Assembly (NCBI RefSeq): GCF_000011365.1
Contig: NC_004463.1
Coordinates: 6,248,001-6,312,000 of the forward strand
DNA length: 64,000 bases
From: Bradyrhizobium diazoefficiens USDA 110
GTDB taxonomy: Bacteria > Pseudomonadota > Alphaproteobacteria > Rhizobiales > Xanthobacteraceae
Direction: 5' to 3'
Positions 26,806-38,621 of this stretch are shown piece after piece. Under the pieces are notes generated by a model. It worked only from the letters and a program-made list of their open reading frames with translations. It was not told the origin of the DNA and searched no databases. A program made the translations under genes and the position numbers. Numbering within the stretch: position 1 is the stretch's first letter; each line of letters opens with the position of its first letter.

Positions 26806-28092
26806 TCACTTCTCCATGGCTTCATAAACCAACTGCTTCAGTGTCCGCTGCACGCGCTGGCGCTCGGTCGGGGTCTGCTCCAGCAGCACGAAGAACATGT
26901 CCTGCTTGGGGTCGACCACGAAATAGCAGCCCGAGGCGCCGTCCCACTTCAATTCCCCGAGATCGCCGGGCGGCGGCGGCTTGGCATTGCCTGGGTCGGT
27001 GCGGACCGCAAGGCCGAGGCCGAAGCCAAAACCGTCGCCGGGGAAGTAGAAATAGTCGCGGTCCACGCCGGAGCCCGGGCCGACCTGATCGGTCACCATC
27101 AGCTTGAACGTCTCGGGCTTGAGAATAGTCTTGCCGTCGAGGCTGCCGCCATTGAGCAGCATCTGCGCAAAGCGCTCGTAATCGGCCATGGTCGTCACCA
27201 TGCCGCCGCTGGCGAACTGGATCTTCTTGACCACCGTCGGATCGTTGATGCGGCCGACCCGGAAATCGGCATCGTTCGGCACCGGCTGCGCCAGAAGCTT
27301 CTGCTTCTCGGGGGCCGTGACGAAGAAGCCGGTATCGACCATGCCGAGCGGATCGAGCAGTTTCTCCCGCTCGATCTCGATGAGCGGCTTGCCGGCCGCG
27401 ATCTCCATCACGCGCGCCAGGATGTCGGTGGAGTGGCCGTATTGCCAGAGCGCGCCCGGCTGGTTGTGCAGCGGCAGCTTAGCGATGCGCTCGGCGAACT
27501 CGGCGAGGTCGAAATCGCCGGCATAGATGTTGGCGTCGCGATAGGCCTTGCGGACCAGGCTGTCGCCATAGAAGCCGTAGGTGATGCCGGAGGTATGGCG
27601 CATCAAATCGAGCACCGTGATCGGCCGCGCGGGCGGCACCAGCTCGAGCGACTTGGTGCCGTCGTCGGCCTTCTTCTCGACGCCGACCTTCACATTGGCG
27701 AAGGACGGGATGTATTGCGAGACAGGATCGTCGAGCTTGATCTTGCCGTCCTCGATCAGTCGCACCGCGACGACGGACGTGATCGCCTTGCTCATCGAGA
27801 ACAGGCGGAAAATCGTCTTGTCGGTGATCGGCGCCTTGCTGACCACGTCCTGCACGCCGAAGGCTTCGTGATAGACCGGCTTGCCGTGCTGCTGGATCAG
27901 CACGGTTGCGCCGGCGATCTTGCCGGTCGCGACCTCGTTCTTGAAGAACTCGCTGACCTTGGCGAGCTTGTCCTGATTGAAATGCGCGCCGGCCGGAATC
28001 TCGTAGGTGCCCTCTGCCCGTGCGAACGACATCGCGCCAAGCGACATCAGCGCGCCGCAGGCGAGCGCACGCAGTCCAGACTGTGAAATCAT
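26806..28092 (-). CDS. Serine hydrolase (beta-lactamase/class C family), first of tandem pair
   Basis: 428 aa from the ATG at 28092 with GGGGAGGGG upstream. Sec signal peptide (SGLRALACGALMSLGAMSFARA). SxxK is SMSKAITSVVAVRL, and the tyrosine motif is probably YGHSTDILA. It is clearly paralogous to the next gene, sharing NEVATGKI, IFRLFSMSK, DLMRHTSG and RFAQMLLNGG. Same family as EstB-type esterases. The macrodomain gene lies 46 bp upstream on the same strand. Confidence 0.85.
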   Translation of the reverse strand: MISQSGLRALACGALMSLGAMSFARAEGTYEIPAGAHFNQDKLAKVSEFFKNEVATGKIAGATVLIQQHGKPVYHEAFGVQDVVSKAPITDKTIFRLFSMSKAITSVVAVRLIEDGKIKLDDPVSQYIPSFANVKVGVEKKADDGTKSLELVPPARPITVLDLMRHTSGITYGFYGDSLVRKAYRDANIYAGDFDLAEFAERIAKLPLHNQPGALWQYGHSTDILARVMEIAAGKPLIEIEREKLLDPLGMVDTGFFVTAPEKQKLLAQPVPNDADFRVGRINDPTVVKKIQFASGGMVTTMADYERFAQMLLNGGSLDGKTILKPETFKLMVTDQVGPGSGVDRDYFYFPGDGFGFGLGLAVRTDPGNAKPPPPGDLGELKWDGASGCYFVVDPKQDMFFVLLEQTPTERQRVQRTLKQLVYEAMEK

Positions 28093-28138
28093 ATCCCCTC
28101 CCCGGAACATGGCTGGACGGAGTGTACTGACCGCGTCA

Positions 28139-28690
28139 TCAGGCACAAGGGCTGCTGTGTCGTGCTAGCGCCTCGGCATGGAGCCTGGCGCTCGGCTCGG
28201 CGAAGCAGCAGAACACCACGCGCGCAACGGATGGCGCGGCAGGGAGCGCCTCGATCGTCGTGCGCACGGCGATCTCCGCCGCCCGGTCGGCGGGAAAGCG
28301 GAAAATGCCGGTCGAAATCGCGGGAAATGCCACCGAGGTCAGCTTGTGCTTCCCGCACAGCTCCATCGAACGGCGATAGCAGGAGGCGAGCAGACCGTCT
28401 TCGTCCAGCGTGCCGCCATTCCAGACCGGACCAACGGTGTGGATCACGTGCGCGGCCTTGAGCCGATAGCCCATGGTGATCTTGGCGTTGCCCGTCTTGC
28501 AGCCGTGGAGCATCCGGCATTCGGCGACCAGATCGGGCCCGGCGGCCCGATGGATCGCCCCATCGACGCCGCCCCCGCCAAGGAGCGACGTGTTGGCGGC
28601 GTTGACGATGGCGTCAACGCTCAGTGTGGTGATGTCAGCGATAATGACCTCGAACTCCGCGCCACCAATCCGGCGCGTCAGCTGGGTCAC
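28139..28690 (-). CDS. Macrodomain protein (probable O-acetyl-ADP-ribose deacetylase)
   Basis: 183 aa, GTG start at 28690. Single macrodomain of the YmdB/MacroD type: [21 protein letters not shown] (ADP-ribose binding, catalytic Asn/Asp region) and [20 protein letters not shown]. Such proteins remove acetyl or mono-ADP-ribosyl groups. It starts 3 bp after the grxD stop on the same strand, so it is probably cotranscribed with grxD. Confidence 0.92.
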   Translation of the reverse strand: MTQLTRRIGGAEFEVIIADITTLSVDAIVNAANTSLLGGGGVDGAIHRAAGPDLVAECRMLHGCKTGNAKITMGYRLKAAHVIHTVGPVWNGGTLDEDGLLASCYRRSMELCGKHKLTSVAFPAISTGIFRFPADRAAEIAVRTTIEALPAAPSVARVVFCCFAEPSARLHAEALARHSSPCA

Positions 28691-28693
28691 GTA

Positions 28694-29020
28694 TTAGGCC
28701 GCAACCGCGACGCCCTTCTCGGAAAGGAGCTGCTGCAATTCGCCGGCCTGGAACATCTCGCGGACAATGTCGCAGCCGCCGACGAATTCGCCCTTCACAT
28801 AGAGCTGTGGAATGGTCGGCCAGTTCGAGAAGGTCTTGATGCCGTTGCGCAGTTCTGCGGATTCGAGGACGTTGAGGCCCTTATAGCCAACGCCGAGGTG
28901 GTCGAGGATCTGCACGACCTGGCCGGAGAAACCGCACTGCGGAAATTGCGGCGTGCCCTTCATGAACAGAACCACGTCGTTCGACTTCACTTCGTTGGCG
29001 ATGAATTCCTCGATGCTCAT
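28694..29020 (-). CDS. grxD: Monothiol glutaredoxin, Grx4 family
   Basis: 108 aa from the ATG at 29020 (AAGGA with 7-nt spacing); an ATG two codons earlier at 29026 is possible. The active site CGFS (Cys29) in [14 protein letters not shown] defines the Fe-S cluster-carrying monothiol class; [19 protein letters not shown] carries the glutathione-binding cis-Pro and GGCD. It works with BolA in Fe-S trafficking; bolA lies 4 kb away on the same strand, separated by egtBD and ltrA. Confidence 0.95.
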   Translation of the reverse strand: MSIEEFIANEVKSNDVVLFMKGTPQFPQCGFSGQVVQILDHLGVGYKGLNVLESAELRNGIKTFSNWPTIPQLYVKGEFVGGCDIVREMFQAGELQQLLSEKGVAVAA

Positions 29021-29310
29021 ATCCATGTCCTTCTGGGGCGGAGCCCTCAACAACCACTCCGGGCCGGCTCAGCCGATTTAACCCGATACCTTCCTATATA
29101 TGTAGCCCAAACCGTTGTGCATCCAAAGTAAAATGGGGGGAAAAGGCCCTGGGCGAGCGGCCTGGGCAGCCCCGAAGCCATTGCATGATGACACGAATAT
29201 CATCACCGGGGAGGACTTTCATACCGTAACGGAGCCCCTATCTAGGACGAACCTTGGTTTTGGAACCGGGCAACGCCAACAACGTTCTCTTGTCCTGTCT
29301 GGAGAAAAAC

Positions 29311-30558
29311 GTGACGAAACAAGCTTCCGCTACGGCCCCCGCCCCGCTTTCGTCACCGTCCTCCGCCCCAGGCAAGCTCGCCCAGCGGCTTCAGGACGCC
29401 TTTCTCGCCGTCCGCAACGAGACCGAGCGCCGGGCCGCGCCGCTGTCGCCCGAGGACCAGCAGATCCAGTCCATGCCGGATGCGAGCCCCGCGAAATGGC
29501 ACCGGGCCCACACCACCTGGTTCTGGGAGCAGTTTTTGCTCGGCGAGCATTGCCAGGGCTATCAGCCCTTCCACCCCGATTTCGCCTTCCTGTTCAATTC
29601 CTATTACGTCAGCGCCGGCCCCCGTCATGCCCGGAATCACCGCGGAGACATCACCCGGCCCGGTGCCAGCGAGGTCGGCGCCTATCGCAGATACGTTGAT
29701 GCGGCGGTCGTCAAATTCTTCCGCGAGGCCGGTGAGGACAAGCTCCGTGCCATCGCGCCACTGGTCGAGGTCGGGCTCAATCACGAGCAGCAGCATCAGG
29801 AATTGATGTTCACCGACATCCTGCACGCCTTTGCGCAGAATCCGGTCTATCCGGCCTACGATCCGGACTGGCGCTTTCCATCCGCGACGCGCACCGGCGA
29901 TGACTGGTTGATCCTCAACGAAGGCATCCACACCGTCGGCCATGTCGACGACAGTTTTCATTTCGACAATGAGAAGCCGGCGCATCGCGCCCTCGTCGGC
30001 CCGGTCAAGATCGCACGCAATCTCGTCACCAATGGCGAATGGCTCGCCTTCATGCGCGACGGTGGCTACGCGAACGCAACGCTGTGGCTGATGGACGGCT
30101 TTGCTGTGGTCAGCAAGGAAGACTGGCAGGCGCCGGGCCATTGGCGCGAGGTCGATGGCGCCTGGCAGGTGATGACGCTCGCCGGCCTCAAGCCGGTCGA
30201 TCCCGACGCGCCGGTCTGCCACGTCAGCTACTACGAGGCCGACGCGTTCGCGCGCTGGGCCGGAAAACATCTGCCGACCGAGATGGAGTGGGAGGTCGCT
30301 GCGCGCGCCGGCCAACTCAACGATGCCTTCGGCATCGTCTGGCAGTGGACACGGTCGTCCTACTCGCCCTACCCCGGCTACCGCGCCATCGAAGGCGCGC
30401 TCGGCGAATACAACGGCAAGTTCATGGTCAACCAGCTGGTGCTGCGCGGCTCCTCGCTTGCAACCCCGGAGGGGCATAGCCGTATTACTTATCGCAACTT
30501 CTTCTATCCGCACCACCGCTGGCAATTTACGGGACTGCGGCTCGCCGATTACAACTAG
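29311..30558 (+). CDS. egtB: Ergothioneine biosynthesis sulfoxide synthase EgtB
   Basis: 415 aa, GTG start at 29311 with GGAG before it. Non-haem iron enzyme joining hercynine to a thiol donor with O2. The N-terminal DinB-like domain carries the iron ligands (H64/H67 region in WHRAHTTWFWEQF; HEQQHQE, H158 and H162). The C-terminal formylglycine-generating-enzyme fold spans about 210-415 and ends FRYRNFF-like, ITYRNFFYPHHRWQF. egtD follows after 50 bp. Confidence 0.94.
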   Translation: MTKQASATAPAPLSSPSSAPGKLAQRLQDAFLAVRNETERRAAPLSPEDQQIQSMPDASPAKWHRAHTTWFWEQFLLGEHCQGYQPFHPDFAFLFNSYYVSAGPRHARNHRGDITRPGASEVGAYRRYVDAAVVKFFREAGEDKLRAIAPLVEVGLNHEQQHQELMFTDILHAFAQNPVYPAYDPDWRFPSATRTGDDWLILNEGIHTVGHVDDSFHFDNEKPAHRALVGPVKIARNLVTNGEWLAFMRDGGYANATLWLMDGFAVVSKEDWQAPGHWREVDGAWQVMTLAGLKPVDPDAPVCHVSYYEADAFARWAGKHLPTEMEWEVAARAGQLNDAFGIVWQWTRSSYSPYPGYRAIEGALGEYNGKFMVNQLVLRGSSLATPEGHSRITYRNFFYPHHRWQFTGLRLADYN

Positions 30559-30608
30559 TTCTCATCCGACGATCAATGCGCGCCGGACAGCGCGTTCAGG
30601 AGAGTATC

Positions 30609-31580
30609 ATGAATGTGCACGCCAGCGCTTTGGCCGAAGCCCATCTTCCCGACGAGCAGACCACCGCTTTCGCCCGCGAGGCCATCGAGGACCTCTCGCA
30701 GCAGCCGAAAAAGCTGTCGCCGAAATACTTCTACGACGCGACCGGCTCGGAGCTGTTCGAGGCGATCACGCGTCTGCCGGAATATTATCCGACGCGCACC
30801 GAGCTATCGATCCTGAAGGAGCGCGGCAGCGAGATCGCAAAGATCATTCCGGAGCATGCGGCGCTGGTCGAGTTCGGCGCCGGCGCGACCACGAAGGTCC
30901 GCCTGCTGCTGAACCACTGCCGATTCGCCGCCTATGTCCCCGTCGATATCTCCGGCGACTTCTTGAACGCGCAGGCGAACGGCCTGAAGCGGGACTTCCC
31001 CTCGCTCGGCATCTATCCGGTGGCGGCCGACTTCACCACGCCGTTCGAGCTGCCCAGGGCGGTCGCATCGATGCCCAAGGTCGGCTTCTTCCCGGGTTCG
31101 ACCATCGGCAATTTCGAGCCGCATGAGGCGCAGGCTTTTCTGAAGAGCGCGCGCCAGATCCTGGGCAAGGGCGCGCAGATGATCATCGGCGCCGACCTCG
31201 AGAAGGACGAGCGCGTGCTCCACGACGCCTACAACGATGCGGCCGGCGTCACCGCGCGCTTCAACCTCAATGTGCTGGTGCGGATCAACCGCGAGCTCGG
31301 CGGCAATTTCGACCTCTCCGCCTTCACCCATCGCGCCATCTACAATCGCGAGCGGCACCGCATCGAGATGCACCTGATCAGCAAGAAGAACCAGACCGTG
31401 CGCCTGCTCGGCACCAGCTTCTCGTTCCGCCCCGGTGAGAGCATCCACACCGAAAACAGCTACAAATACAGCCTCGAGCGCTTCGCCGCGCTGGCCCACG
31501 GCGCCGGCTGGCGGGTGCGCGAGAGCTGGACGGATGCGGCGAAGATGTTCTCGGTGCATGCGCTGCAGGTTGCGGAATAA
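30609..31580 (+). CDS. egtD: L-histidine N-alpha-methyltransferase EgtD
   Basis: 323 aa, ATG after CAGGAGAG. Trimethylates histidine to hercynine with S-adenosylmethionine. SAM-binding LVEFGAGATTKVRLLL, YVPVDISGDFL, GFFPGSTIGNFEP and GADLEKDERVLHDAY are family motifs. It forms an operon with egtB; together they give ergothioneine, a thiol antioxidant. EgtC and EgtE are not in the window. Confidence 0.95.
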   Translation: MNVHASALAEAHLPDEQTTAFAREAIEDLSQQPKKLSPKYFYDATGSELFEAITRLPEYYPTRTELSILKERGSEIAKIIPEHAALVEFGAGATTKVRLLLNHCRFAAYVPVDISGDFLNAQANGLKRDFPSLGIYPVAADFTTPFELPRAVASMPKVGFFPGSTIGNFEPHEAQAFLKSARQILGKGAQMIIGADLEKDERVLHDAYNDAAGVTARFNLNVLVRINRELGGNFDLSAFTHRAIYNRERHRIEMHLISKKNQTVRLLGTSFSFRPGESIHTENSYKYSLERFAALAHGAGWRVRESWTDAAKMFSVHALQVAE

Positions 31581-31648
31581 ACGCTCTCACCGCTTCCCCC
31601 GGACAGCCGGCCTGAGGGCCTATTCAATATAGGCGTTTTCCCTGCGGC

Positions 31649-31792
31649 GCATCCTTCGAGACGCCCGCCTTCGGGCGGGCTCCTCAGGATGAGGACGGAG
31701 TGCGCGGCAGCAGTTTCGAGGAGCACCGAGGCCGATTAGCCTCACCTGAGGAGATCGCGGAGCGGTCGTCTCGAAGGACGAGGCGCGCGCTC
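31649..31792. repeat. Intergenic palindromic repeat
   Basis: CATCCTTCGAGAC, a perfect GCCCGCC-TTCG-GGCGGGC hairpin and CTCCTCAGGATGAGG make up the first half (31650-31700). A related degenerate block with CACCTGAGGAG and GTCTCGAAGGACGAGG follows. Same family, in reverse orientation, as the element at 43534. It lies between the convergent egtD and ltrA genes. Confidence 0.65.
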
Positions 31793-31839
31793 GGACCGCT
31801 CCACGAGGCCACGTACGACGCCCTCCGGCCTGCCGTGCT

Positions 31840-33036
31840 TCAGTGCTCCTCGGCCTCTTCGGGCTTCGATCCTAGCGACACCGATTCCCACACCGCGACC
31901 ACAATCATGATCACCGTGGTCGCGACCGACAGCCATAGCGGCGAGAGCTCCGCCGCGAACCACCACAGCGCCGCGAGCAGGATGATGCCGATGCCGTGCG
32001 AGAGCTGGAGGAAGCCGCGGATCGCGTGCTTGAACAGGATGGTGCCGACCAGGAACACCAGCGGGCCGCCGATCGTGCTCACGATGGTGCGGACGTCGGA
32101 ATGGCCGGTCGGATGCTTCAGCACCAGTTCGTCCGACACCGCGGTCAGGATGATGCCGGCGACGATCGGCATGTGCAGATAGGTGTAGGCGAGCCGCGCC
32201 AGCCGGCCGGATTCTGCGGATTTCGAGATGCGCTCGGAGCCGGCCTCCGCGCCCTTGTGGAAATAGATCCACCACATCGCGATGGCGCCGGTGAGCGCCG
32301 AGACGAAGGCCAGGATGTTGTCCGCGGTCCACTCCAACTCGGCAAAGGTCGCGCCGTTGACGACGACGGCCTCGCCGAGCGCGATGATGATGAAGCCGGC
32401 GCAGCGCTCGGCCATGTGGCCGCCCTCGACGGCCCAGGCTTCGACCGAGGAGAATCCCAGCTTCGGCACCCAGAATCGCACGGCGGGCGAGATATATTCG
32501 ATCGTGAGCGCCACGATCCAGAACCATAGCCTCTCCTCCCCGTGCGCGAGGCCGCCGAGAATCCAGAAGATCGCTGAGCCGGAGAGCCAGACCAGGATGC
32601 GGATCGCGTTGTGCCGCACTGCCGTGCGGTGGCGCGGGGTCGCGAACAGCCAGAACGCGGTGCGTCCGACCTGCATGGTTGCATAGGCGATCGCGAACCA
32701 GAGACCGCGGCCATCGAAGGCGGTCGGGATCGTCGTCGACAGCACGAGGCCGCCCAGCATCATCAGGAAGATCAGGATTCGGACCGGCGTCAGATCGGGA
32801 TTGAGCCAGTTGGTGACCCAGGCGGTGTAGACCCACACCCACCACACCGCCAGGAACAGCAGCGTGACCTCGACCGCGCCGAGCGGCGTGAAATGGTGCA
32901 GCAGCGTGTGCGACACCTGCGTGACGGCAAAGACGAAGACGAGATCGAAGAACAGCTCGGCATTGGTGACGCGGCTGGGCTGGTTCGGCAGGATGACGCG
33001 AAACATCGCGCCGCGCGGATTGTCCGCAGCCATCAT
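31840..33036 (-). CDS. ltrA: Low temperature requirement A (LtrA) family membrane protein
   Basis: 398 aa; ATG ATG at 33036/33033. About ten hydrophobic helices. The N-terminal NAELFFDLVFVFAVTQVSHTL is the LtrA signature, followed by FLAVWWVWVYTAWVTNWLNP and MAERCAGFIIIALGEAVVV. Function is not established in the family. It lies 20 bp after bolA on the same strand and is probably cotranscribed with it. Confidence 0.88.
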   Translation of the reverse strand: MMAADNPRGAMFRVILPNQPSRVTNAELFFDLVFVFAVTQVSHTLLHHFTPLGAVEVTLLFLAVWWVWVYTAWVTNWLNPDLTPVRILIFLMMLGGLVLSTTIPTAFDGRGLWFAIAYATMQVGRTAFWLFATPRHRTAVRHNAIRILVWLSGSAIFWILGGLAHGEERLWFWIVALTIEYISPAVRFWVPKLGFSSVEAWAVEGGHMAERCAGFIIIALGEAVVVNGATFAELEWTADNILAFVSALTGAIAMWWIYFHKGAEAGSERISKSAESGRLARLAYTYLHMPIVAGIILTAVSDELVLKHPTGHSDVRTIVSTIGGPLVFLVGTILFKHAIRGFLQLSHGIGIILLAALWWFAAELSPLWLSVATTVIMIVVAVWESVSLGSKPEEAEEH

Positions 33037-33056
33037 CGGTCCCCGCTGCGATCAGG

Positions 33057-33293
33057 TCAGGTGCCGGGTACCCCGGTTTGCAGCGCCAGCGCATGCAGCA
33101 CGCCGCCCATCTGGCCGCGCAGGGACTGATAGACGATCTGGTGCTGCTGGACGCGGGACTTGCCGCGGAAGGATTCCGAGATCACGGTCGCGGCATAGTG
33201 GTCGCCATCGCCGGCGAGGTCACGGATCGTCACCTCGGCATCGGGGATCGCTGCCTTGATCATCGCCTCGATATCGTGGGCGTCCATGGGCAT
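33057..33293 (-). CDS. bolA: BolA family protein
   Basis: 78 aa. Starts at 33293 with AAGGAGC upstream; an ATG at 33287 is possible. BolA fold with DAEVTIRDLAGDGDHYAATVIS and the helix-turn segment SRVQQHQIVYQSLRGQMGG; the conserved His is in VQQHQIVY. BolA pairs with Grx4 to carry Fe-S clusters. It lies between purL/DUF1328 and ltrA, apart from grxD. Confidence 0.92.
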   Translation of the reverse strand: MPMDAHDIEAMIKAAIPDAEVTIRDLAGDGDHYAATVISESFRGKSRVQQHQIVYQSLRGQMGGVLHALALQTGVPGT

Positions 33294-33488
33294 TCGGGTC
33301 TTGCTCCTTATCTCGGCTGAGATCAGCCTCGTCGTCGAATCGCTGCCGGGGTCCCCGGACCGGCAGGGCCAAACTTAGCGTGAACGGCCTTCTACGTCAC
33401 GCACTCAGGCACTATATCCCTGATCCCATCAGGATAAAGGCACGACAAAGTGCCGCGCGCGGCAGATTGATCGAAAAGGCGTGAAATC

Positions 33489-33848
33489 ATGAAGCTTCCA
33501 GGGCCCGACCACCCCATCACCATCACCCCAAACCCGAAGCGCGTCCGCGTCACGGCGGGCGACATCGTGATCGCCGAGACCAGCAAGGCGCTGACGCTGA
33601 AGGAGGCCAAATATCCGGCGGTGCAATATGTACCGCGACAGGATGCCAACATGACGCTGCTGGAGCGCACCGACCGTGTCACCCATTGCCCCTACAAGGG
33701 CGACGCGAGCTATTACAGCATCAAGGCCGACGGCAAGACGCTCGACAACGCGATCTGGACCTATGAAACGCCCTTCCCCGCGATGGCGGAGATTTCCGGC
33801 CACCTCGCCTTCTATCCGGACAAGGTGAAGATCGAGGAAGTGGGGTAG
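33489..33848 (+). CDS. DUF427 domain protein
   Basis: 119 aa. One DUF427 domain: HPITITPNPKRVRVTAGDIV, then YVPRQDANMTLLERTDRVTHCPYKGDASYYS and YETPFPAMAEISGHLAFYPDKV. Full family length. Cytoplasmic; reaction unknown. Confidence 0.9.
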   Translation: MKLPGPDHPITITPNPKRVRVTAGDIVIAETSKALTLKEAKYPAVQYVPRQDANMTLLERTDRVTHCPYKGDASYYSIKADGKTLDNAIWTYETPFPAMAEISGHLAFYPDKVKIEEVG

Positions 33849-33860
33849 TCTGGAGGCGGC

Positions 33861-33940
33861 GTCATTCCGGGGCGCGTCGCAGACGCGAACCCGGAATCTC
33901 GAGATTCCGGGTTCGGTCCTGCGGACCGCCCCGGAATGAC
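33861..33940. repeat. Intergenic palindromic repeat
   Basis: GTCATTCCGGGGCG ... CGCCCCGGAATGAC outer arms with AACCCGGAATCTCGAGATTCCGGGTT in the centre, an almost perfect palindrome of about 80 bp. Best-preserved copy of the family seen at 4092, 23210 and 45341. Confidence 0.8.
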
Positions 33941-33948
33941 ATATCTAG

Positions 33949-34122
33949 CTACGCCCTGAAGATCGTGAGCCCCAATATCAGCAGCACCAGGAAGATCACG
34001 ACGAAGACGTAGAACAGGAAGCGGGCGATGTCGGCGGAGGCGGCCGAGATGCCGGTGAAGCCGAGCACGCCAGCCACGATCGAGACCAAGAGAAAGATCA
34101 GCGCCCATTTCAGGATCGTCAT
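33949..34122 (-). CDS. DUF1328 small membrane protein
   Basis: 57 aa from the ATG at 34122, preceded by GGAG. Two membrane helices ([37 protein letters not shown]) joined by [12 protein letters not shown]. Typical of the UPF0391/DUF1328 family, small inner-membrane proteins of unknown role. The longer frame to 34161 is not supported. Confidence 0.9.
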   Translation of the reverse strand: MTILKWALIFLLVSIVAGVLGFTGISAASADIARFLFYVFVVIFLVLLILGLTIFRA

Positions 34123-34298
34123 CGCCAACTCCGACTTGGGCGCCGCACCGCGGCCCTCCAATGCGCGGATGCTAACTTCGCTGCACGGAACTGGTTCCTA
34201 ACGGCACAGCAGGGTCAAGGCGCAGCACAGACTGCCCTTGCTGAATCGGGTTCCCGGCGGCACAGTCTGGCCGGGACAGGAGCAAGACCGGGGCGGCC

Positions 34299-35489
34299 AT
34301 GATGACGATGTCACATTCAGCGACGATCGGTGCAGAGGCTCACGCCGCGCCGAAGAGCAAGACGCGCAATGTGTCGCTCGATCGCGCCCGCACCTTCCTG
34401 ACACTGGTGGTGCTGCTGCATCACGCGGTGATCCCCTATACTTATTTCGGTCATACCGATCCGAAGTACTTCTTCGGCTTCGACATGATCGTGCTCGCCA
34501 CCGACAGTTTCTTCATGGCGATGTTCTTCTTCCTGTCGGGACTGTTCGCCTGGTCTGGTATCGCCCGGAAGGGAGCGCGGAGCTATTTGGCAGATCGCCT
34601 GCTTCGGCTGGGCTTACCCTTCGCGATCTGCGCCCTTACGGTCATTCCGCTCGCCTATTACGCGATCTCCCTGCGGCACCATCCCGAGATCGGCTTTTCG
34701 GAGTTCTGGTGGAATATGGTCACGAAGGGCCCGTGGCCGAGCGGGCCGATCTGGTTCCTTTGGGTCTTGTTCGCCTTCGACCTGGTTGCCTGCCTGTTGC
34801 ACCGGCTGTCGCCCAATCTGCTCGATCCGATCAATCGCCTCTCGCTATATGGTCGCCGTCGGCCCGCCGTGTTCTTCGCGCTTATGCTTGCCGTCACCGC
34901 GGCGTTCTACATTCCCGGGCGGGTTCACTTCGGAGCAGGCAGTTGGTTCGAGTTCGGGCCGTTCTCGGTCCAGCACGGGCGCGTGATGCTCTACGCGACC
35001 TATTTCTTTTTCGGTGCCGGCATCGGCGTTGCGCAAATGGATCGCGGGCTGCTCGCTGCAGACGGCCGGATGGCGAGGGTCAGCTGGGACTGGATGGTAC
35101 TGGCGATCGTTCCCTATTGCCTCTTGTGGGTGCTGATCTTCATCAAGCGCGAAATCCTGGGCAACCCGTCGCCGTTGCCGGACTGGTATGAAGCGCTCTA
35201 TGCCATCTGCTTCACTGTCTTCAGCGTCGCCATCATGTTTCTGATCCTGGCCTTTTTCCAGAGGTTCAAGCAATCAGGCTCAGCCAAGCTGCTCGATCCA
35301 ATGCAGAGCGACGCGTACGGCATGTTCCTGGTGCACTATCCGATCGCACTGTGGCTGCAATACTGGCTGTTCGACTACGACCTGCCGGCGATCGTCAAGG
35401 CCACGCTCGGGTTTGTACTGACAGTCGCGGCGAGCTGGGCGCTGACGCGAGCGTTGCGGCAGATCCCGGGCGCGACGAAGGTGCTTTGA
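34299..35489 (+). CDS. Acyltransferase 3 family membrane protein
   Basis: 396 aa, about ten transmembrane helices. Begins with RNVSLDRARTFLTLVVLLHHAVIPYTY, the family's N-terminal helix with paired His. Shows FLSGLFAWSGIARKG, ARSYLADRLLRLGLPF and a late MFLVHYPIALWLQYWL. Similar to OpgC/MdoC-like enzymes that modify glycans or lipids. The start is one of the clustered ATG codons at 34299. Confidence 0.87.
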   Translation: MMTMSHSATIGAEAHAAPKSKTRNVSLDRARTFLTLVVLLHHAVIPYTYFGHTDPKYFFGFDMIVLATDSFFMAMFFFLSGLFAWSGIARKGARSYLADRLLRLGLPFAICALTVIPLAYYAISLRHHPEIGFSEFWWNMVTKGPWPSGPIWFLWVLFAFDLVACLLHRLSPNLLDPINRLSLYGRRRPAVFFALMLAVTAAFYIPGRVHFGAGSWFEFGPFSVQHGRVMLYATYFFFGAGIGVAQMDRGLLAADGRMARVSWDWMVLAIVPYCLLWVLIFIKREILGNPSPLPDWYEALYAICFTVFSVAIMFLILAFFQRFKQSGSAKLLDPMQSDAYGMFLVHYPIALWLQYWLFDYDLPAIVKATLGFVLTVAASWALTRALRQIPGATKVL

Positions 35490-35510
35490 GGAAACGGCAC
35501 CGGCCTTCTA

Positions 35511-35600
35511 TCGTCATTCCGAGCGCAGCGAAGCAATCCATCTCACCGCAGGCAGCAGTGTGGATTGCTTCGTCGCTTCGCTCCTCGCAAGGACGGGGAG
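35511..35600. repeat. Intergenic palindromic repeat
   Basis: CGTCATTCCGAGCGCAGCGAAGCAATCCA pairs with TGGATTGCTTCGTCGCTTCGCTC, followed by CTCGCAAGGACGGGG. It lies between the convergent acyltransferase and purL genes and runs close to the purL stop. Known type of Bradyrhizobium intergenic repeat, by recollection. Confidence 0.7.
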
Positions 35601-35609
35601 ATGGCGTCG

Positions 35610-37820
<2,211 letters not shown>

Positions 37821-38003
37821 GGATTCGGGGCTTTCGACGGCGTTTTGCCGTTCTTAGGAAGATCGGGGCCTCGCGAAAAGCCCTTTATGGCGCATTTTCC
37901 CACTGTCCCACGTTTTGCGGCCGAGGGGTGCGGGAACGGGAATTGCACGGCGCGGACCGATCGGATTTAAGGGCTGAAGACCCGCAATTGAAGGCCCATT
38001 TCC

Positions 38004-38483
38004 TTGCACGAATTGACCAAAACGGCTGCTCCGCCCCGCCCCGAGCTGCATGTCGCGACCGAGGGTGAGTTCAAGGGCTGGCAGACCTGGATCAGGGACA
38101 GCTTTGAGAACCATATCGGCCCCTTCTGGCACCGCCTGGAGGCGGACGGCAGCGTCCGCTGCGCCTTCCGGGTCGAAAAGAAGCACCTGAACGGCTCCGG
38201 CAACGTCCATGGCGGCTGCTTCATGGCCTTCGCCGACTACTGCCTGTTCGCGATCGGCCGGAACGCGCTGAACGGCCGCGGCGTGACGGTCAATTTCGCC
38301 TGCGAGTTCCTGGATGCCGGGCATGAGGGCGAGCTGATCGAGTGCACCGGCGAGGTCAGCCGCGCGGGTGGTTCGCTGATCTTCCTGCGCGGGCAGATGG
38401 CCTCCGGCGAGCGCCTGCTGTTCACCTTTTCCGGGACGATCAAGCGGGCCAAGCGGAAGTCGCTCCCTCAGCCAAACGCATAG
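38004..38483 (+). CDS. PaaI-like hotdog thioesterase
   Basis: 159 aa. The start must be the TTG at 38004, because a stop (TGA, 37989) lies just upstream in frame and no ATG or GTG precedes the domain. Hotdog fold with HLNGSGNVHGGCFMAFADYCLF (catalytic HGG region) and VTVNFACEFLDAGHEGELIEC. Hydrolyses acyl-CoA or a related thioester; substrate unknown. Divergent from purL. Confidence 0.85.
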   Translation: MHELTKTAAPPRPELHVATEGEFKGWQTWIRDSFENHIGPFWHRLEADGSVRCAFRVEKKHLNGSGNVHGGCFMAFADYCLFAIGRNALNGRGVTVNFACEFLDAGHEGELIECTGEVSRAGGSLIFLRGQMASGERLLFTFSGTIKRAKRKSLPQPNA

Positions 38484-38621
38484 CTCGACGCCTTCCCTTT
38501 TGGCGCCCCCTCGCCCAGACTTGCGAGAAGCGCGGTCGCGCCGGGGAGCAAGAACAAGGTGCCGCAGAGCACATCGGGGGCGGGTCGCACGACGGCGTCC
38601 GCATCAACGCCGCTGTCGTCC

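Noticed and set aside
29027..29310. Possible small RNA or riboswitch between grxD and egtB
   Set aside because: No clear stem set or terminator; only an AT-rich stretch compatible with divergent promoters.
34198..34404. Small leftward open frame before the acyltransferase gene
   Set aside because: Cys/Ser/Arg-rich shadow with no start context; overlaps the start of a supported gene.
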